Part shown: positions 44,812-54,391 of the stretch, piece after piece
Numbering within the stretch: the first letter of the stretch is position 1
How the letters are laid out: each line of letters starts with the position of its first letter
From: an uncultured Porphyromonadaceae bacterium
GTDB lineage: Bacteria; Bacteroidota; Bacteroidia; Bacteroidales; Muribaculaceae
Direction of reading: 5' to 3'
DNA: 64,000 nt
NCBI GenBank assembly: GCA_947177685.1
Contig: CAMWVE010000006.1
Span: forward strand, 37,318-101,317
The notes under the pieces: model-generated
The model's database searches: none
What the model was told of the DNA's origin: nothing
What the model saw: the letters and a program-made list of their open reading frames with translations, nothing else
Made by a program: the position numbers and the translations under genes

Positions 44812-45936
44812 TCATTTTTGATGCAATTCATTGACGATATGGCAGGCAGTCTGTGAGGCAGCATCGGAGTCACCGAGGCGCTCACGCAGAAGGGTGTAGT
44901 CGTGAAGCTGTGTCTGACGTTTCGCACCACCCGGAAGTATTGCCCTGAGTTCTTCCGCTATCCTTTGCGGCGTACACTGATGCAACAGCAGTTCCGGCAC
45001 AATCTCACGGTCGAGGATAAGGTTGGGGAGCGACACGAACTTCACTTTGAGGATATGCTTGAAAATATTGTAGACCAATCGTGAACCCACCGCACGATAT
45101 GTCACTACCTGCGGTGTGCCTATCAGCGCAGCCTCCAGTGTCGCCGTGCCACTTGTCACCAGCGCTCCCACGGAGTGATATTCCAGCGCGAAAGTATCGT
45201 CGCAGAGTGCCACGCCCGGAGCAAGTTCTCCGTATAGGTCGCGCGATATGGCAGGTGCAGCAGCCATAACAGGCTGATACTCGGCAAATTCATCTAACGA
45301 CTTTATCATCACCGGCAGATTTTTCCTGATTTCCGACACTCGGCTACCCGGCACAAGGGCAATGATTGGGCGTGAATCCAGACCATACTTATGGCGGAAT
45401 GTGGCTGAGTCGGTCATTGTCGTCAGCTTCCGGTCGACTTCATTTTTCGACGGATTGCCTACATAGGTCACCTCATAGCCGTGTCCGCGGAAATATTCCA
45501 CCTCAAACGGCAGGATGGAGAACACGCGTCTAACCAACCGCTTGATTGACTTGACCCTATGCTCCTTCCATGCCCACACCTTGGGAGAAATATAATAGTA
45601 AACCGGAATGCCCTTCTTGGCAGCAAATTCGGCAAGTTTGAGATTGAACGAGGGATAATCCACCAGAATCAGCGCATCAGGTTTAAACTCCGAAATACCC
45701 CGTTTAGCTGCGTCGAGGTTTCCGAGGACCGTGCGCAAATTCATCAGCACATCCACAAAGCCCATGAACGCCATCTGCCGGTAATGCACCAACGGCTCGT
45801 CGCCCGATGCCGCTGCCATCAGGTCTCCGCCCAAGAAGCGGAACTGCGCCTCAGGGTCTTGCTCTTTCAGGGCGTTTATCAGATGTGAGGCATGCAGATC
45901 GCCCGATGCTTCGCCGGCAGAAATGAAGTATCTCAT
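44812..45936 (-). CDS. lpxB: Lipid-A-disaccharide synthase
   Basis: GT19 glycosyltransferase joining lipid X and UDP-2,3-diacylglucosamine in lipid A synthesis. 374 residues with F-I-S-A-G-E-A-S-G-D-L-H-A-S-H-L at the N-terminus, P-K-V-W-A-W-K-E-H-R-V-K and V-G-N-P-S, S-G-T-A-T-L-E-A-A. It overlaps the upstream glycoside hydrolase gene by 4 bases. Confidence 0.96.
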   Translation of the reverse strand: MRYFISAGEASGDLHASHLINALKEQDPEAQFRFLGGDLMAAASGDEPLVHYRQMAFMGFVDVLMNLRTVLGNLDAAKRGISEFKPDALILVDYPSFNLKLAEFAAKKGIPVYYYISPKVWAWKEHRVKSIKRLVRRVFSILPFEVEYFRGHGYEVTYVGNPSKNEVDRKLTTMTDSATFRHKYGLDSRPIIALVPGSRVSEIRKNLPVMIKSLDEFAEYQPVMAAAPAISRDLYGELAPGVALCDDTFALEYHSVGALVTSGTATLEAALIGTPQVVTYRAVGSRLVYNIFKHILKVKFVSLPNLILDREIVPELLLHQCTPQRIAEELRAILPGGAKRQTQLHDYTLLRERLGDSDAASQTACHIVNELHQK

Positions 45937-48173
45937 AAGGGTATGACGGTCATGCAGTCAATCAGTGCATGATTGGTGTGAAGGTTCATATTTTCGTCAG
46001 AAGGGAGGAACTGCAGGGTTACGACATGTTCGCCGGCAGGGAGAGCCACATGAACGGAGTTGGTGTTACCCCAGTCGTTCCAGTTGCCTACACCTCGCTG
46101 CGGCATCACTATGGTTCCCACCTTCTTGCCATCGACAAACAGTGTGCGCACGGCACATTTGTTCTCGGTGTTAACCGGACCGTTACCGTTGGCATAGCGG
46201 AAACTGATGGCATATTCCCCACCCTTCTTTATCTCCAAGGGGATATTGACAGCAGGGGTTGCGTGGTCAAGTTCTATGAATCCGCCGTTGTAGCCTTCAA
46301 GGGGTTCGGCTGACGGATATGCCACCTCGGTCGACTTCATGACAGTTGTCTCATCAGGCATCTGCAGCAATGTTTTCTCCGACACGTTGCGAGGCTCCGA
46401 CGCGAACGACTCTATGCCGTCGGTCGACACCCCTATCACCTGATACTCACCCGATTCCACCGGATAGCGGGTCTGGCGGGTGGTTGCCACAGGCTTGCCG
46501 TTGTGAAGCACTTTATAGTGACCTATGTATTCAATTGGATTCCAACGCAGATAGCCATCCTCAACCCATGTTATAGGTGTAAGGGGAGCCTTCATGTTGG
46601 GCTGATGGTTGACTGTGAGATTATGGTTGAATTTGTCAGCCATGGTTATCTCCACATTGTAAACCTCGCCCTCACGGATTTTCGCCGCGCTGATGAAAGG
46701 CTCTGACTCACGACCGTTGACGGTACAACGGGCAATGATGTCACCATAGCCCGAAACGGTGATGTTGACCGTGGCACCACGATATTTGAAATTGTCGAGC
46801 GAGCGTTTTGCCGCAAGAGCTTCAGGCACGAACGGGGCGAACCGGAGTCCGTCAGTCTCGAACTCTATGCCGAAAAGAATACGGGTGGTGATGGCTATGT
46901 TGCCTGCCAGACACCAGAGCATGTTCGATGAATTAAGCTCAGTGGCAATGTCGCCGTTGTCCAGATTCAGGTTCTCCTTGTTGGTGCAGAAAAGTGCCGC
47001 CGGGCGGAACACGGAACCGATAGCATCGAGCACACCCTGTTCATTTCCTGCCTTTTTGTTGGCGATAGCCCAGTATGAAGCCACCCAAGGCCAGAGAGAA
47101 TTGTTGTGATACGACGGCATGTCGCTTATCTGCGGATAGAATATTGCCGAGCCGTAAGGAGTAATAGGATTCGACTCAGTGATGCGGCGCGCACGTTCGT
47201 CGTCAGCCACACCGTAGATCACAGCCAGTGACTCACCGAGTGTTTCGGCACGCGGGTTCAGAATGGGGAAGTCGCGTCCGTAGAGATACATGCCGTAATA
47301 TCCTTTGTCATCCATCCAGAACCGCTCGTTGATCGCTTTTTTCAACTCCTCAGCCTTGCCGGCATATCGTTTTGCGTCAGCCTCCTTGCCGAGCTGCGAA
47401 GCCATTTCGGCAAGCATATCGAGAGCCACGGCGTGAACCATGGATGTGTTCATAGCCTCGCTGTTGTAGATATCGGCGGTCTGCATCCATTTGGGGTGGC
47501 TCTGCTCGCGCCAGTCAATGAACGAGGTCTCCCCTTTCACCAGACCGGTTTCGGGGTCATAGACCGTGGCGAAATCATCCTCGAAGGAGTCGCGGATAAC
47601 CGGGTAGATATACTCGAGCCATTCTTTTTCGCCTGTTACCTTATAGAGCTCGTATGCTGCCACAGCCCATATCATGCGATCGGAGCTTACGGGCCATGCG
47701 CCACCTGATCCGGTGTCCTGAATGATTTTTCCGTTGGCGTTTACCTTCTTCATCAGCGACACCTTCGACGCCAGCGGTTGCATGTAAGCCATCGAACCTA
47801 TGATGGAATAGCTGACGTCGCGGGTCCAGACGCCTGCCCACTCCTTGCCTGTGCGCAGTGTGGTGTCAGGCTCCACGGCATTGACCATCTCGTCGAGAGC
47901 CATGTTGTAGAGCGCCGCATGCAGTTTGTTGTCAGTGGTGAGGCGAGGATATGATGATATGTCATTACGCAGGTTCCACTCTTTCTCGACAGGCATGAAG
48001 TAATGGGGACGCGCCGAGTAATCGGACACTATGCGTGTGGGCGACACGGCGTATGCCTTGAACGGTGCCTGAACTATGGAGTCATCAGTCCAGCGGTAAA
48101 CCGAATTTTCGTAAATGTTGCCGGCGACTGCCGAAGTCGCCACGGAAAGACACAGAAACGCAAGTAGTTTCAT
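45933..48173 (-). CDS. Exported alpha,alpha-toroid glycoside hydrolase with carbohydrate-binding tail
   Basis: A 746-residue protein: signal peptide (residues 1-17), a helical (six-hairpin) catalytic region, and a C-terminal beta-rich part. The core resembles MGH1-like/trehalase-like glycosidases: G-V-W-T-R-D-V-S-Y-S near residue 114, T-G-S-G-G-A-W-P-V-S-S-D-R, F-I-D-W-R-E-Q-S-H-P and S-L-W-P-W-V-A-S-Y-W-A. Acidic candidates are Asp in W-T-R-D and Asp/Glu in D-W-R-E. Residues about 600-746 look like a CBM6/35-type sandwich (G-G-E-Y-A-I-S-F-R-Y-A-N-G). Exact GH family and substrate uncertain; alpha-linked glucan or mannan are possible. Overlaps lpxB by 4 bases. Confidence 0.78.
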   Translation of the reverse strand: MKLLAFLCLSVATSAVAGNIYENSVYRWTDDSIVQAPFKAYAVSPTRIVSDYSARPHYFMPVEKEWNLRNDISSYPRLTTDNKLHAALYNMALDEMVNAVEPDTTLRTGKEWAGVWTRDVSYSIIGSMAYMQPLASKVSLMKKVNANGKIIQDTGSGGAWPVSSDRMIWAVAAYELYKVTGEKEWLEYIYPVIRDSFEDDFATVYDPETGLVKGETSFIDWREQSHPKWMQTADIYNSEAMNTSMVHAVALDMLAEMASQLGKEADAKRYAGKAEELKKAINERFWMDDKGYYGMYLYGRDFPILNPRAETLGESLAVIYGVADDERARRITESNPITPYGSAIFYPQISDMPSYHNNSLWPWVASYWAIANKKAGNEQGVLDAIGSVFRPAALFCTNKENLNLDNGDIATELNSSNMLWCLAGNIAITTRILFGIEFETDGLRFAPFVPEALAAKRSLDNFKYRGATVNITVSGYGDIIARCTVNGRESEPFISAAKIREGEVYNVEITMADKFNHNLTVNHQPNMKAPLTPITWVEDGYLRWNPIEYIGHYKVLHNGKPVATTRQTRYPVESGEYQVIGVSTDGIESFASEPRNVSEKTLLQMPDETTVMKSTEVAYPSAEPLEGYNGGFIELDHATPAVNIPLEIKKGGEYAISFRYANGNGPVNTENKCAVRTLFVDGKKVGTIVMPQRGVGNWNDWGNTNSVHVALPAGEHVVTLQFLPSDENMNLHTNHALIDCMTVIPL

Positions 48174-48200
48174 TTTTATCGTAGGTTAAGTTGATGTGGT

Positions 48201-48231
48201 CAAAATTAGTCAAATTTGTTGAATTATGCAA
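48201..48231 (-). promoter_or_regulatory. Promoter of the glycoside hydrolase-lpxB unit
   Basis: Minus-strand TAATTTTG (48201-48208) with TTG at 48229-48231, 20 bases apart. Confidence 0.6.
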
Positions 48232-48251
48232 ATTCCAAACCTCACGCTATG

Positions 48252-48282
48252 TTGCACAATAAATAAATAATGAGTAAATTTG
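48252..48282 (+). promoter_or_regulatory. Promoter of the DUF2027-Smr gene
   Basis: TTG (48252-48254) and TAAATTTG (48275-48282), 20 bases apart. A TTG codon at 48280 lies inside the -7 element and so cannot be the start; ATG 48301 is. Confidence 0.65.
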
Positions 48283-48300
48283 CGTAAAAATAACGACAAC

Positions 48301-49386
48301 ATGGCTCAAAAAGGAGATATAGTACGATTTTTAAACAGTGTGGGAGGCGGCACTGTCACCCGCATACAAGGAAATATTGCTTATGTAGAGGATGAGGACG
48401 GCTTTGAATCGCCCGTCCTCGTGAAAGAGATTGTGGTGGTGGGTCACACCGCTGCCCCGCAGCCGAAAAAAGGTCCGGAGGCGGTGCGCGAAACCTCCGT
48501 GAAGCCGTCGGCACCAAAGGTAATCGAGCAGGTTGCCCCGCAGGTGGAGGAAGAGCTGAATATTTCGGAAACCGCCGAAGGTGACATTCTCAACGTGGTG
48601 CTTGCCTACGAGCCGCATGACATCAAGACGCTCGGCGACACCTCATACGACACCTATCTTGTCAACGACTCAAACTATTACCTCTATTTCACATACCTGA
48701 CCCGTGCCGATGAGGAAAAGGAGTGGACCGCGCGCTACACCGGCTTCGTAGAACCTAACATTCAGCTTTTCTTGGGTGAGATCGCCCCCTCGGAGGTGTC
48801 GCTGCTTGACAACGTGACTATCCAGTATGTGGCTTTCAAGCAGGGCAAGATATTTGCCATAAAGAATCCGGGCGATGTCAGCCATCACCTTGACACAACC
48901 AAGTTTTTCAAACTGCACTGTTTCCGCGACTCGGTATATTTCGACAATCAGGTTCTGGAACTTGAGATTGTCCACAATGACGTTCCATACAAACGTCAGT
49001 CGTTCAAAAACTCTGATCTGCTGCGGCGCGAGGAGATGAAGAAACGCAATGCCGACCGCAAGCCTGAACGCAAACCGGTCATGAAGAAGGTGCGCCGCAA
49101 CGGCGACATCATAGAGGTGGACCTGCACATTGCGGAACTTGTCGACAACACCCGCGGACTTTCGAACGCCGACATGCTCAACATGCAGGTGGACCATTTC
49201 CGCCGTGTCATGGATGAAAATCTGAAAAACCACGGTCAGAAAATAGTGTTTATCCACGGCAAAGGGGAAGGCGTACTGAAAAACGCTCTCATGAAAGAGC
49301 TTAATTACCGCTACAAAGGGCATGACGTTCAGGACGCATCGTTCAGAGAATATGGTTTTGGTGCAACTCAGGTAACAATAAAATGA
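48301..49386 (+). CDS. DUF2027 and Smr-domain protein
   Basis: A 361-residue protein: N-terminal DUF2027 region (A-Q-K-G-D-I-V-R-F-L-N-S-V-G-G-G-T-V), an acidic/Pro linker, a central beta-domain, a basic segment (K-K-R-N-A-D-R-K-P-E-R-K-P), and a C-terminal Smr domain with D-L-H-I-A-E-L and I-V-F-I-H-G-K-G-E-G-V-L-K. Smr domains are DNA or RNA nicking/binding modules also found at the end of MutS2. The role in Bacteroidota is unproven. The stop overlaps the next ATG as ATGA. Confidence 0.9.
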   Translation: MAQKGDIVRFLNSVGGGTVTRIQGNIAYVEDEDGFESPVLVKEIVVVGHTAAPQPKKGPEAVRETSVKPSAPKVIEQVAPQVEEELNISETAEGDILNVVLAYEPHDIKTLGDTSYDTYLVNDSNYYLYFTYLTRADEEKEWTARYTGFVEPNIQLFLGEIAPSEVSLLDNVTIQYVAFKQGKIFAIKNPGDVSHHLDTTKFFKLHCFRDSVYFDNQVLELEIVHNDVPYKRQSFKNSDLLRREEMKKRNADRKPERKPVMKKVRRNGDIIEVDLHIAELVDNTRGLSNADMLNMQVDHFRRVMDENLKNHGQKIVFIHGKGEGVLKNALMKELNYRYKGHDVQDASFREYGFGATQVTIK

Positions 49387-50162
49387 TAATCTATTTCAGC
49401 GGCACGGGCAACAGCCGCCACATAGCCCGGCTTTTAGGCAAAGAGCTTAACGACAATGAAATAGTCGAGCTCACAGGTGACTTCTTGCTCTACCCCGAAC
49501 GGTTCCGCCTCGAAAGCGGCGAGGGTCAGCGCGTAATCTGGGTATTCCCCACCTACTCATGGGGCGTACCTCCGGTTGTTGCCGATGTCATTGCGAAAAT
49601 CACCATTGCCGGAGGGGAATGGGCTGACCACTTCATGGTCACCACCTGCGGCGACGACATAGGGAAGTGTCATTTCCAGTGGCGCCGTCTCGTGGAAGCA
49701 CGCTATTGGAAACCTGTAGCTACATTCTCGGTCCGCATGCCCAACACCTACGTCTGTATGAAAGGGTTCGACGTTGACTCGCCGGTGGTTGCCGATAGCA
49801 AGATTGCGGAGTCGGCTCTGCGTGTGCGTTCCATCGCCGACTTCATCCGCCGCAGGGTGGAGATTGATGATGTGGTGGAAGGTCGCTGGCCCAAGATCAA
49901 GACCCGCTACATCTATCCTTACTTCCTAAAACACAACATGAACCCGGAGGGATTCAATGTCGATGAAAGCACCTGCATATCCTGCGGCAAATGTGCGCGC
50001 AACTGCCCCATGGACAACATAACCCTCAAGGGAAAATATCCGGTTTGGGGTGTAGGATGCGCCTTCTGCCTCCGCTGTTACCACGGATGTCCGGTCCATG
50101 CCATAGGCTACGGTAACGCCACAGCCGGCAAAGGGCAGTACATGTTCCCCGAAAAATCCTGA
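49383..50162 (+). CDS. EFR1-type flavodoxin-ferredoxin fusion
   Basis: A 259-residue redox protein: N-terminal flavodoxin-like domain (I-I-Y-F-S-G-T-G-N-S-R-H-I-A-R, FMN phosphate loop) and two C-terminal 4Fe-4S motifs, C-I-S-C-G-K-C-A-R-N-C-P and C-A-F-C-L-R-C-Y-H-G-C-P. This is the EFR1 family arrangement. Likely moves electrons between ferredoxin-type carriers. Translationally coupled to the DUF2027-Smr gene. Confidence 0.92.
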   Translation: MIIYFSGTGNSRHIARLLGKELNDNEIVELTGDFLLYPERFRLESGEGQRVIWVFPTYSWGVPPVVADVIAKITIAGGEWADHFMVTTCGDDIGKCHFQWRRLVEARYWKPVATFSVRMPNTYVCMKGFDVDSPVVADSKIAESALRVRSIADFIRRRVEIDDVVEGRWPKIKTRYIYPYFLKHNMNPEGFNVDESTCISCGKCARNCPMDNITLKGKYPVWGVGCAFCLRCYHGCPVHAIGYGNATAGKGQYMFPEKS

Positions 50163-50240
50163 CCCCTTCCCTACTTCATAATCCCGTTCTATAACAAAAA
50201 AACATCTCGTTGGCGAAACCGCCTATATCGATTTTTTTTG

Positions 50241-50448
50241 TAACTTTGCCACGCAGTTCAAACAGAACCGCGCACATTATGTTTGCAAAATCATTTCCTT
50301 ATACTGCACAATTACTCTCGGTGAGAAACTGGGGAGTTCTTGAAAACTGGAAAAGCACAGCCTCCTGATAACGGTTTGTTTCCGGCGATTTCCCGGCGAT
50401 GGGGACCGCCGATAGTTCACATTATCCAACACACATAAATCACTCACA
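50241..50448 (+). promoter_or_regulatory. Leader of the efflux operon with a possible leader peptide
   Basis: TAACTTTG at 50241-50248 is a -7 element with no well-placed -33 TTG. About 190 bases separate the predicted transcript start from the tolC-like ATG at 50449. The leader contains a 29-codon frame at 50279-50368 (M-F-A-K-S-F-P-Y-T-A...W-K-S-T-A-S) and GC-rich hairpin-prone sequence at about 50383-50410. A translated leader peptide controlling drug efflux is possible but unproven. Confidence 0.35.
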
Positions 50449-51762
50449 ATGAACAATCTACGATTGCTCGCCATACTGCTGTATGCAGCATTGGCGGGTG
50501 GTGGTGCGGGTGTGTCAGGTCAAACCGTTATGACACTCGACGAATTATTCCGCATTGCCGAAACCAACAGCGCCTCGCTCCGACCTATGTTCACCGGAGA
50601 GCAGCAGGCTGACAAAGAACTCAGTGTGGCTAAAAGTGAAAGATTACCTGACATCAATGCCTCGCTTTCACTAAGTTACTTTGGCAACGGATTCACCACG
50701 GAGCGCGACTTCTCCGACTATCAGGCGGCAAAAATACCGCATCTGGGCACCGGGCTGTCACTCAATATAACGCAACCTGTCTACACCGGTGGTGCCATTA
50801 CCTCCGCCATAGATATGGCAACACTGAAATCAACAGCCGCACGACTCTCAACCGAACTTATGCGGGAAAACATCAGGTTTGAGCTGACCGGCTGCTATCT
50901 TGACATCTACAAGTGCCTCAACCTGCGCAAAGTGCTGAGTGCCAACACCGATGCGGCAAAACTTGTACTTGCCGAAATGCAGGCGCGACACAGTCAGGGA
51001 ACAGTTTTGCTCAACGACATTACACGCTATGAGCTGCTTGTTTCAAACCTTGACTTGCAGATGGTAAAACTCAACAATACCCTTGACATTCTCAACGAAA
51101 ATCTCGTGACAATAGCCGGACTCCCTTCCGGAACAGAAGTGATTCCTGACACCACCCTCCTTGAGCAGTCGCTCCCGCTCAACGGCGAGCCGTGGTGGCA
51201 ACGCGAGGCTCTGGAACACTCTCCTCAACTGCGGTTGGCAAAAAACAGCATCGAGATGAGCCGTAAAACTGAGTCGCTCGTAAAGGCTGAACGACTGCCC
51301 AAAATTGGGCTGCAGGCAGGATGGACCATCGACGGTCCTATTCTGGTTGAAGTGCCACCCATTAACCGCAATCTGAGCTACTGGTGGGTAGGCGTAGGGG
51401 TGACCTACAATCTGTCATCCCTCTACAAATCAAACAAATCGCTGTCAAAAAGCAGGATAGCCACCCGCCGAGCCATCAAGCAATCCGATGCGCTCATCGA
51501 GAACATCTCCCGCGAGATTCATGCTGACCATGTCAACTACCTGCAGGCTTATGAAGAACTCCGCACATTGGAGAAAAGCGTGGAATTAGCCGAGCAGAAC
51601 TATCAGGTCACCGCAACACGCTACAATGCCGGCATGGCGCTTGTCACTGACATGCTCGACGCTGCAAACGCCCGCCTCGACGCGGAGCAGCAGCTGGTCA
51701 ATGCCCGTATAAACATCATTTATTATTATCACAAACTTCTTTTCATTTCAGGGAAAATATAA
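50449..51762 (+). CDS. TolC-family outer-membrane efflux protein
   Basis: Outer-membrane channel of a tripartite efflux system, 437 residues. Signal peptide (L-L-A-I-L-L-Y-A-A-L-A-G-G-G-A-G-V-S-G-Q) and two long alpha-helical repeats with the OEP pattern (S-E-R-L-P-D-I-N-A-S-L-S-L-S-Y, L-N-I-T-Q-P-V-Y-T-G-G, Y-N-A-G-M-A-L-V-T-D-M-L-D-A). First gene of the operon; 6 bases precede the adaptor gene. Confidence 0.92.
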   Translation: MNNLRLLAILLYAALAGGGAGVSGQTVMTLDELFRIAETNSASLRPMFTGEQQADKELSVAKSERLPDINASLSLSYFGNGFTTERDFSDYQAAKIPHLGTGLSLNITQPVYTGGAITSAIDMATLKSTAARLSTELMRENIRFELTGCYLDIYKCLNLRKVLSANTDAAKLVLAEMQARHSQGTVLLNDITRYELLVSNLDLQMVKLNNTLDILNENLVTIAGLPSGTEVIPDTTLLEQSLPLNGEPWWQREALEHSPQLRLAKNSIEMSRKTESLVKAERLPKIGLQAGWTIDGPILVEVPPINRNLSYWWVGVGVTYNLSSLYKSNKSLSKSRIATRRAIKQSDALIENISREIHADHVNYLQAYEELRTLEKSVELAEQNYQVTATRYNAGMALVTDMLDAANARLDAEQQLVNARINIIYYYHKLLFISGKI

Positions 51763-51768
51763 ACAGTC

Positions 51769-52800
51769 ATGAAACACAACATAAGAAAAACACTTTCCTT
51801 TATAGTAACACTCGCTGTCATTGTTGCAGCTGCCGTCTGGCTGACACCCAAACTGTTTCATTTCGGCAACGTGGAGTTCACGGACAATGCTCAGGTCAAA
51901 CAGCAGATAGTGCCGGTAAACAGCCGTGTACAAGGCTACATCCGTGAAATCTGCTTCAACGAATATCAGCCTGTCAGCAAAGGAGACACTCTGGTGATAA
52001 TTGATGACGCTGAAATGCGTCTGAACCTTGCACGCACAAGAGCTGACTATGCCAATGCACTTGCAGGACGTGACTTGGCTCACCGTTCGGTACAGTCAGC
52101 CACAGCTGATGTAGCGGTCAGCGATGCCTCGATAGCCGAAGCGGAGGTGCTGATGAACAACGCGGCTAAAGAACTGGAGCGATATGAGCAGTTGCTGGCG
52201 AAGAATGCCGTCACACGTCAGGAATATGACAACATAAAAACAGACTATCAAGCCAAGAAAGCCCGTTATGAGATGCTCGCACGTCGCCGCAACGTATCCA
52301 CTTCGGTTGTAGATGTAAATAAGCAGCGCATAAATCAGTCCGAGGCAGGCATAGAACTTGCTAAAGCTTTGCTTGAAACTGCCGAGCTGAACCTGAGTTA
52401 CACCGTCATTGTGGCTCCATGCGACGGCTATACGTCACGGAAGGAAATTCAGATAGGACAACTGGTTCAGCCGGGACAGACACTTCTTGATCTGGTCGAC
52501 AACACCGACATCTGGGTGACTGCGAACTATAAGGAAACTCAGTTGCGCCACATTCTCCCCGGAGCCGAAGTGGAAATCGAAGTTGATGCTATTCCCGGTG
52601 TCACATTCAACGGCGTGGTGGAGGCTATCTCAACAGCCACAGGTGCGTCGCTATCACTGATACCGCAGGACAACTCCGCCGGCAATTTTGTCAAGGTGCG
52701 TCAGCGTGTGCCGGTGCGCATCCGCTTCGCCGACAATTCGCCGGAAGCTATGTCGAAGCTGCGCGCAGGCATGAATGTGGAATGTAAAGTGAAATACTGA
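51769..52800 (+). CDS. HlyD/EmrA-type membrane-fusion protein
   Basis: Periplasmic adaptor, 343 residues: one N-terminal membrane helix (T-L-A-V-I-V-A-A-A-V-W-L), a lipoyl-like half V-N-S-R-V-Q-G-Y-I-R-E-I, a coiled-coil hairpin (about 80-200) and the beta-barrel (Y-T-V-I-V-A-P-C-D-G-Y-T, G-Q-L-V-Q-P-G-Q-T-L). Links the TolC channel to the MFS pump. One base precedes the transporter gene. Confidence 0.92.
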   Translation: MKHNIRKTLSFIVTLAVIVAAAVWLTPKLFHFGNVEFTDNAQVKQQIVPVNSRVQGYIREICFNEYQPVSKGDTLVIIDDAEMRLNLARTRADYANALAGRDLAHRSVQSATADVAVSDASIAEAEVLMNNAAKELERYEQLLAKNAVTRQEYDNIKTDYQAKKARYEMLARRRNVSTSVVDVNKQRINQSEAGIELAKALLETAELNLSYTVIVAPCDGYTSRKEIQIGQLVQPGQTLLDLVDNTDIWVTANYKETQLRHILPGAEVEIEVDAIPGVTFNGVVEAISTATGASLSLIPQDNSAGNFVKVRQRVPVRIRFADNSPEAMSKLRAGMNVECKVKY

Positions 52801-52801
52801 C

Positions 52802-54391
52802 ATGTCTGACTGGAATCAGCCTCAGGGACCGTTCGACATCCCTGATGTGCCCGGGTTTGTACCGCGTCGGCTCAAACCGTGGATGTTCATACTCTTTGTT
52901 CTCATCATCCAGTTCAGTGGCGGACTCTATCTCGCCGCAGTCACCGACATGGTCGGCACCACGGCTCTGATGCAAGAGGATATTCTCATGGCAGGCTACG
53001 CATCGTTAATTGGCATGAGTCTGAATTTCGCCGTCATGTTCCGCATTAAATTCCGCTTCTCCAACCGCACACAGCTGCTTGCCACCGGCATTGTGCTTCT
53101 TGCTGCCACCATCGTCTGCTCTGTAACAACTAACGTTGCCGTGCTGACCCTCGCCTGTTTTATTGCAGGGTGGTTCAGGATGCAGGGGACATTAGCTTGC
53201 AACTCCACAATACAGCTGTGGATTACACCGGCTCGCGACATGGCTGTGTTTTTTTGCTATGTCTATCTGCTGGTAGACGGTGTAATACAGCTGTCAGGAC
53301 TGACTGCCGTCTACACCGCCTTATACTCGCAATGGGAATACATGCACTATCTGATGGCTGCGCTCCTTTGCCTGATGATGCTGCTTGTTCTGTGGCTCGT
53401 GCGCCCGGTTCGTAACCCAATGTACATACCGCTCCGGGGAATAGACTGGTTAGGTTCGGCTCTGTGGGGAATATTCTTCCTCTGCTTCACCTTCGTCAGC
53501 GTCTATGGCAACTTCTTTGACTGGTGGGAGTCCTCGGAAATATGGTGCGCCACTCTGATCGGGGTCTCGGCACTTATGATTAATCTGTGGCGGGCAACAT
53601 TCATGGAGCAACCCTATATCAGTTTCGCATCCATGACTAATCGAAATGTTATCCGTGCCGTGGTAATTTATCTGATCTTCTTCACGCTGATGGCGTGCGA
53701 ACATCTGTTCGAGCACACCTATGCGTCAGCCATCTTGGGATTCGATGAAACCAACCTCATTGACCTCAACTGGTATGTGCTATGCGGAATAGTGGCGGGA
53801 GCCGCCTTCACCTATTTCACCTTTGCATTGCACCGGTGGAGCTACAAAACCATGACGGCTATTGCATTCACAATGGCAGCGGCATATCTGCTCTGGTTCT
53901 ACTTTCACGTTGGATGCAGAATTGAAAAAGAAGCTCTGTTCGCTCCGCTGTTCCTCCGTGGAGCTGCATCCGTCATCATTTCAATCTGTTACCTAACCTC
54001 CATAGTACGGAGCGGTCTCCCCTTCACCGTATTTCCGCAGGCACTCGTCATCAACGGATTCGTTGGCGCAGTCATGGGAGTCTCGTTTTGTCCCGCTATT
54101 CTCGCCGAATGGTTTGAACACGTCATGGCACGGAACAGCGCCACGCTCGGGTTCACCCTCACCCACACCAATCCTGACGCCGTTTACCTTATACTGAACC
54201 AACTTTACGGCGCCGTGCAGACGCAGGCACTAATTGTCAGCATGAAGGAAATAATCGGCTGGCTGCTGATTCTCGCGCTGATTTCTCTGCTGATAATTCT
54301 TTTCAGCTATGAGTCTGTGCGTCAACTTGCAATCCATTTCCGGACCAAACTCAGGATAATCTCAGCCAACATCTGTTCGCGCTTGGTGTAA
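52802..54391 (+). CDS. EmrB-like MFS efflux transporter
   Basis: Inner-membrane pump of 529 residues with about 14 hydrophobic segments, DHA2-like in size and in its operon context with an EmrA-type adaptor. Expected to export toxic compounds by proton antiport; substrates unknown. Its last 70 bases overlap the convergent hydrolase remnant (54322-54921). Confidence 0.85.
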   Translation: MSDWNQPQGPFDIPDVPGFVPRRLKPWMFILFVLIIQFSGGLYLAAVTDMVGTTALMQEDILMAGYASLIGMSLNFAVMFRIKFRFSNRTQLLATGIVLLAATIVCSVTTNVAVLTLACFIAGWFRMQGTLACNSTIQLWITPARDMAVFFCYVYLLVDGVIQLSGLTAVYTALYSQWEYMHYLMAALLCLMMLLVLWLVRPVRNPMYIPLRGIDWLGSALWGIFFLCFTFVSVYGNFFDWWESSEIWCATLIGVSALMINLWRATFMEQPYISFASMTNRNVIRAVVIYLIFFTLMACEHLFEHTYASAILGFDETNLIDLNWYVLCGIVAGAAFTYFTFALHRWSYKTMTAIAFTMAAAYLLWFYFHVGCRIEKEALFAPLFLRGAASVIISICYLTSIVRSGLPFTVFPQALVINGFVGAVMGVSFCPAILAEWFEHVMARNSATLGFTLTHTNPDAVYLILNQLYGAVQTQALIVSMKEIIGWLLILALISLLIILFSYESVRQLAIHFRTKLRIISANICSRLV

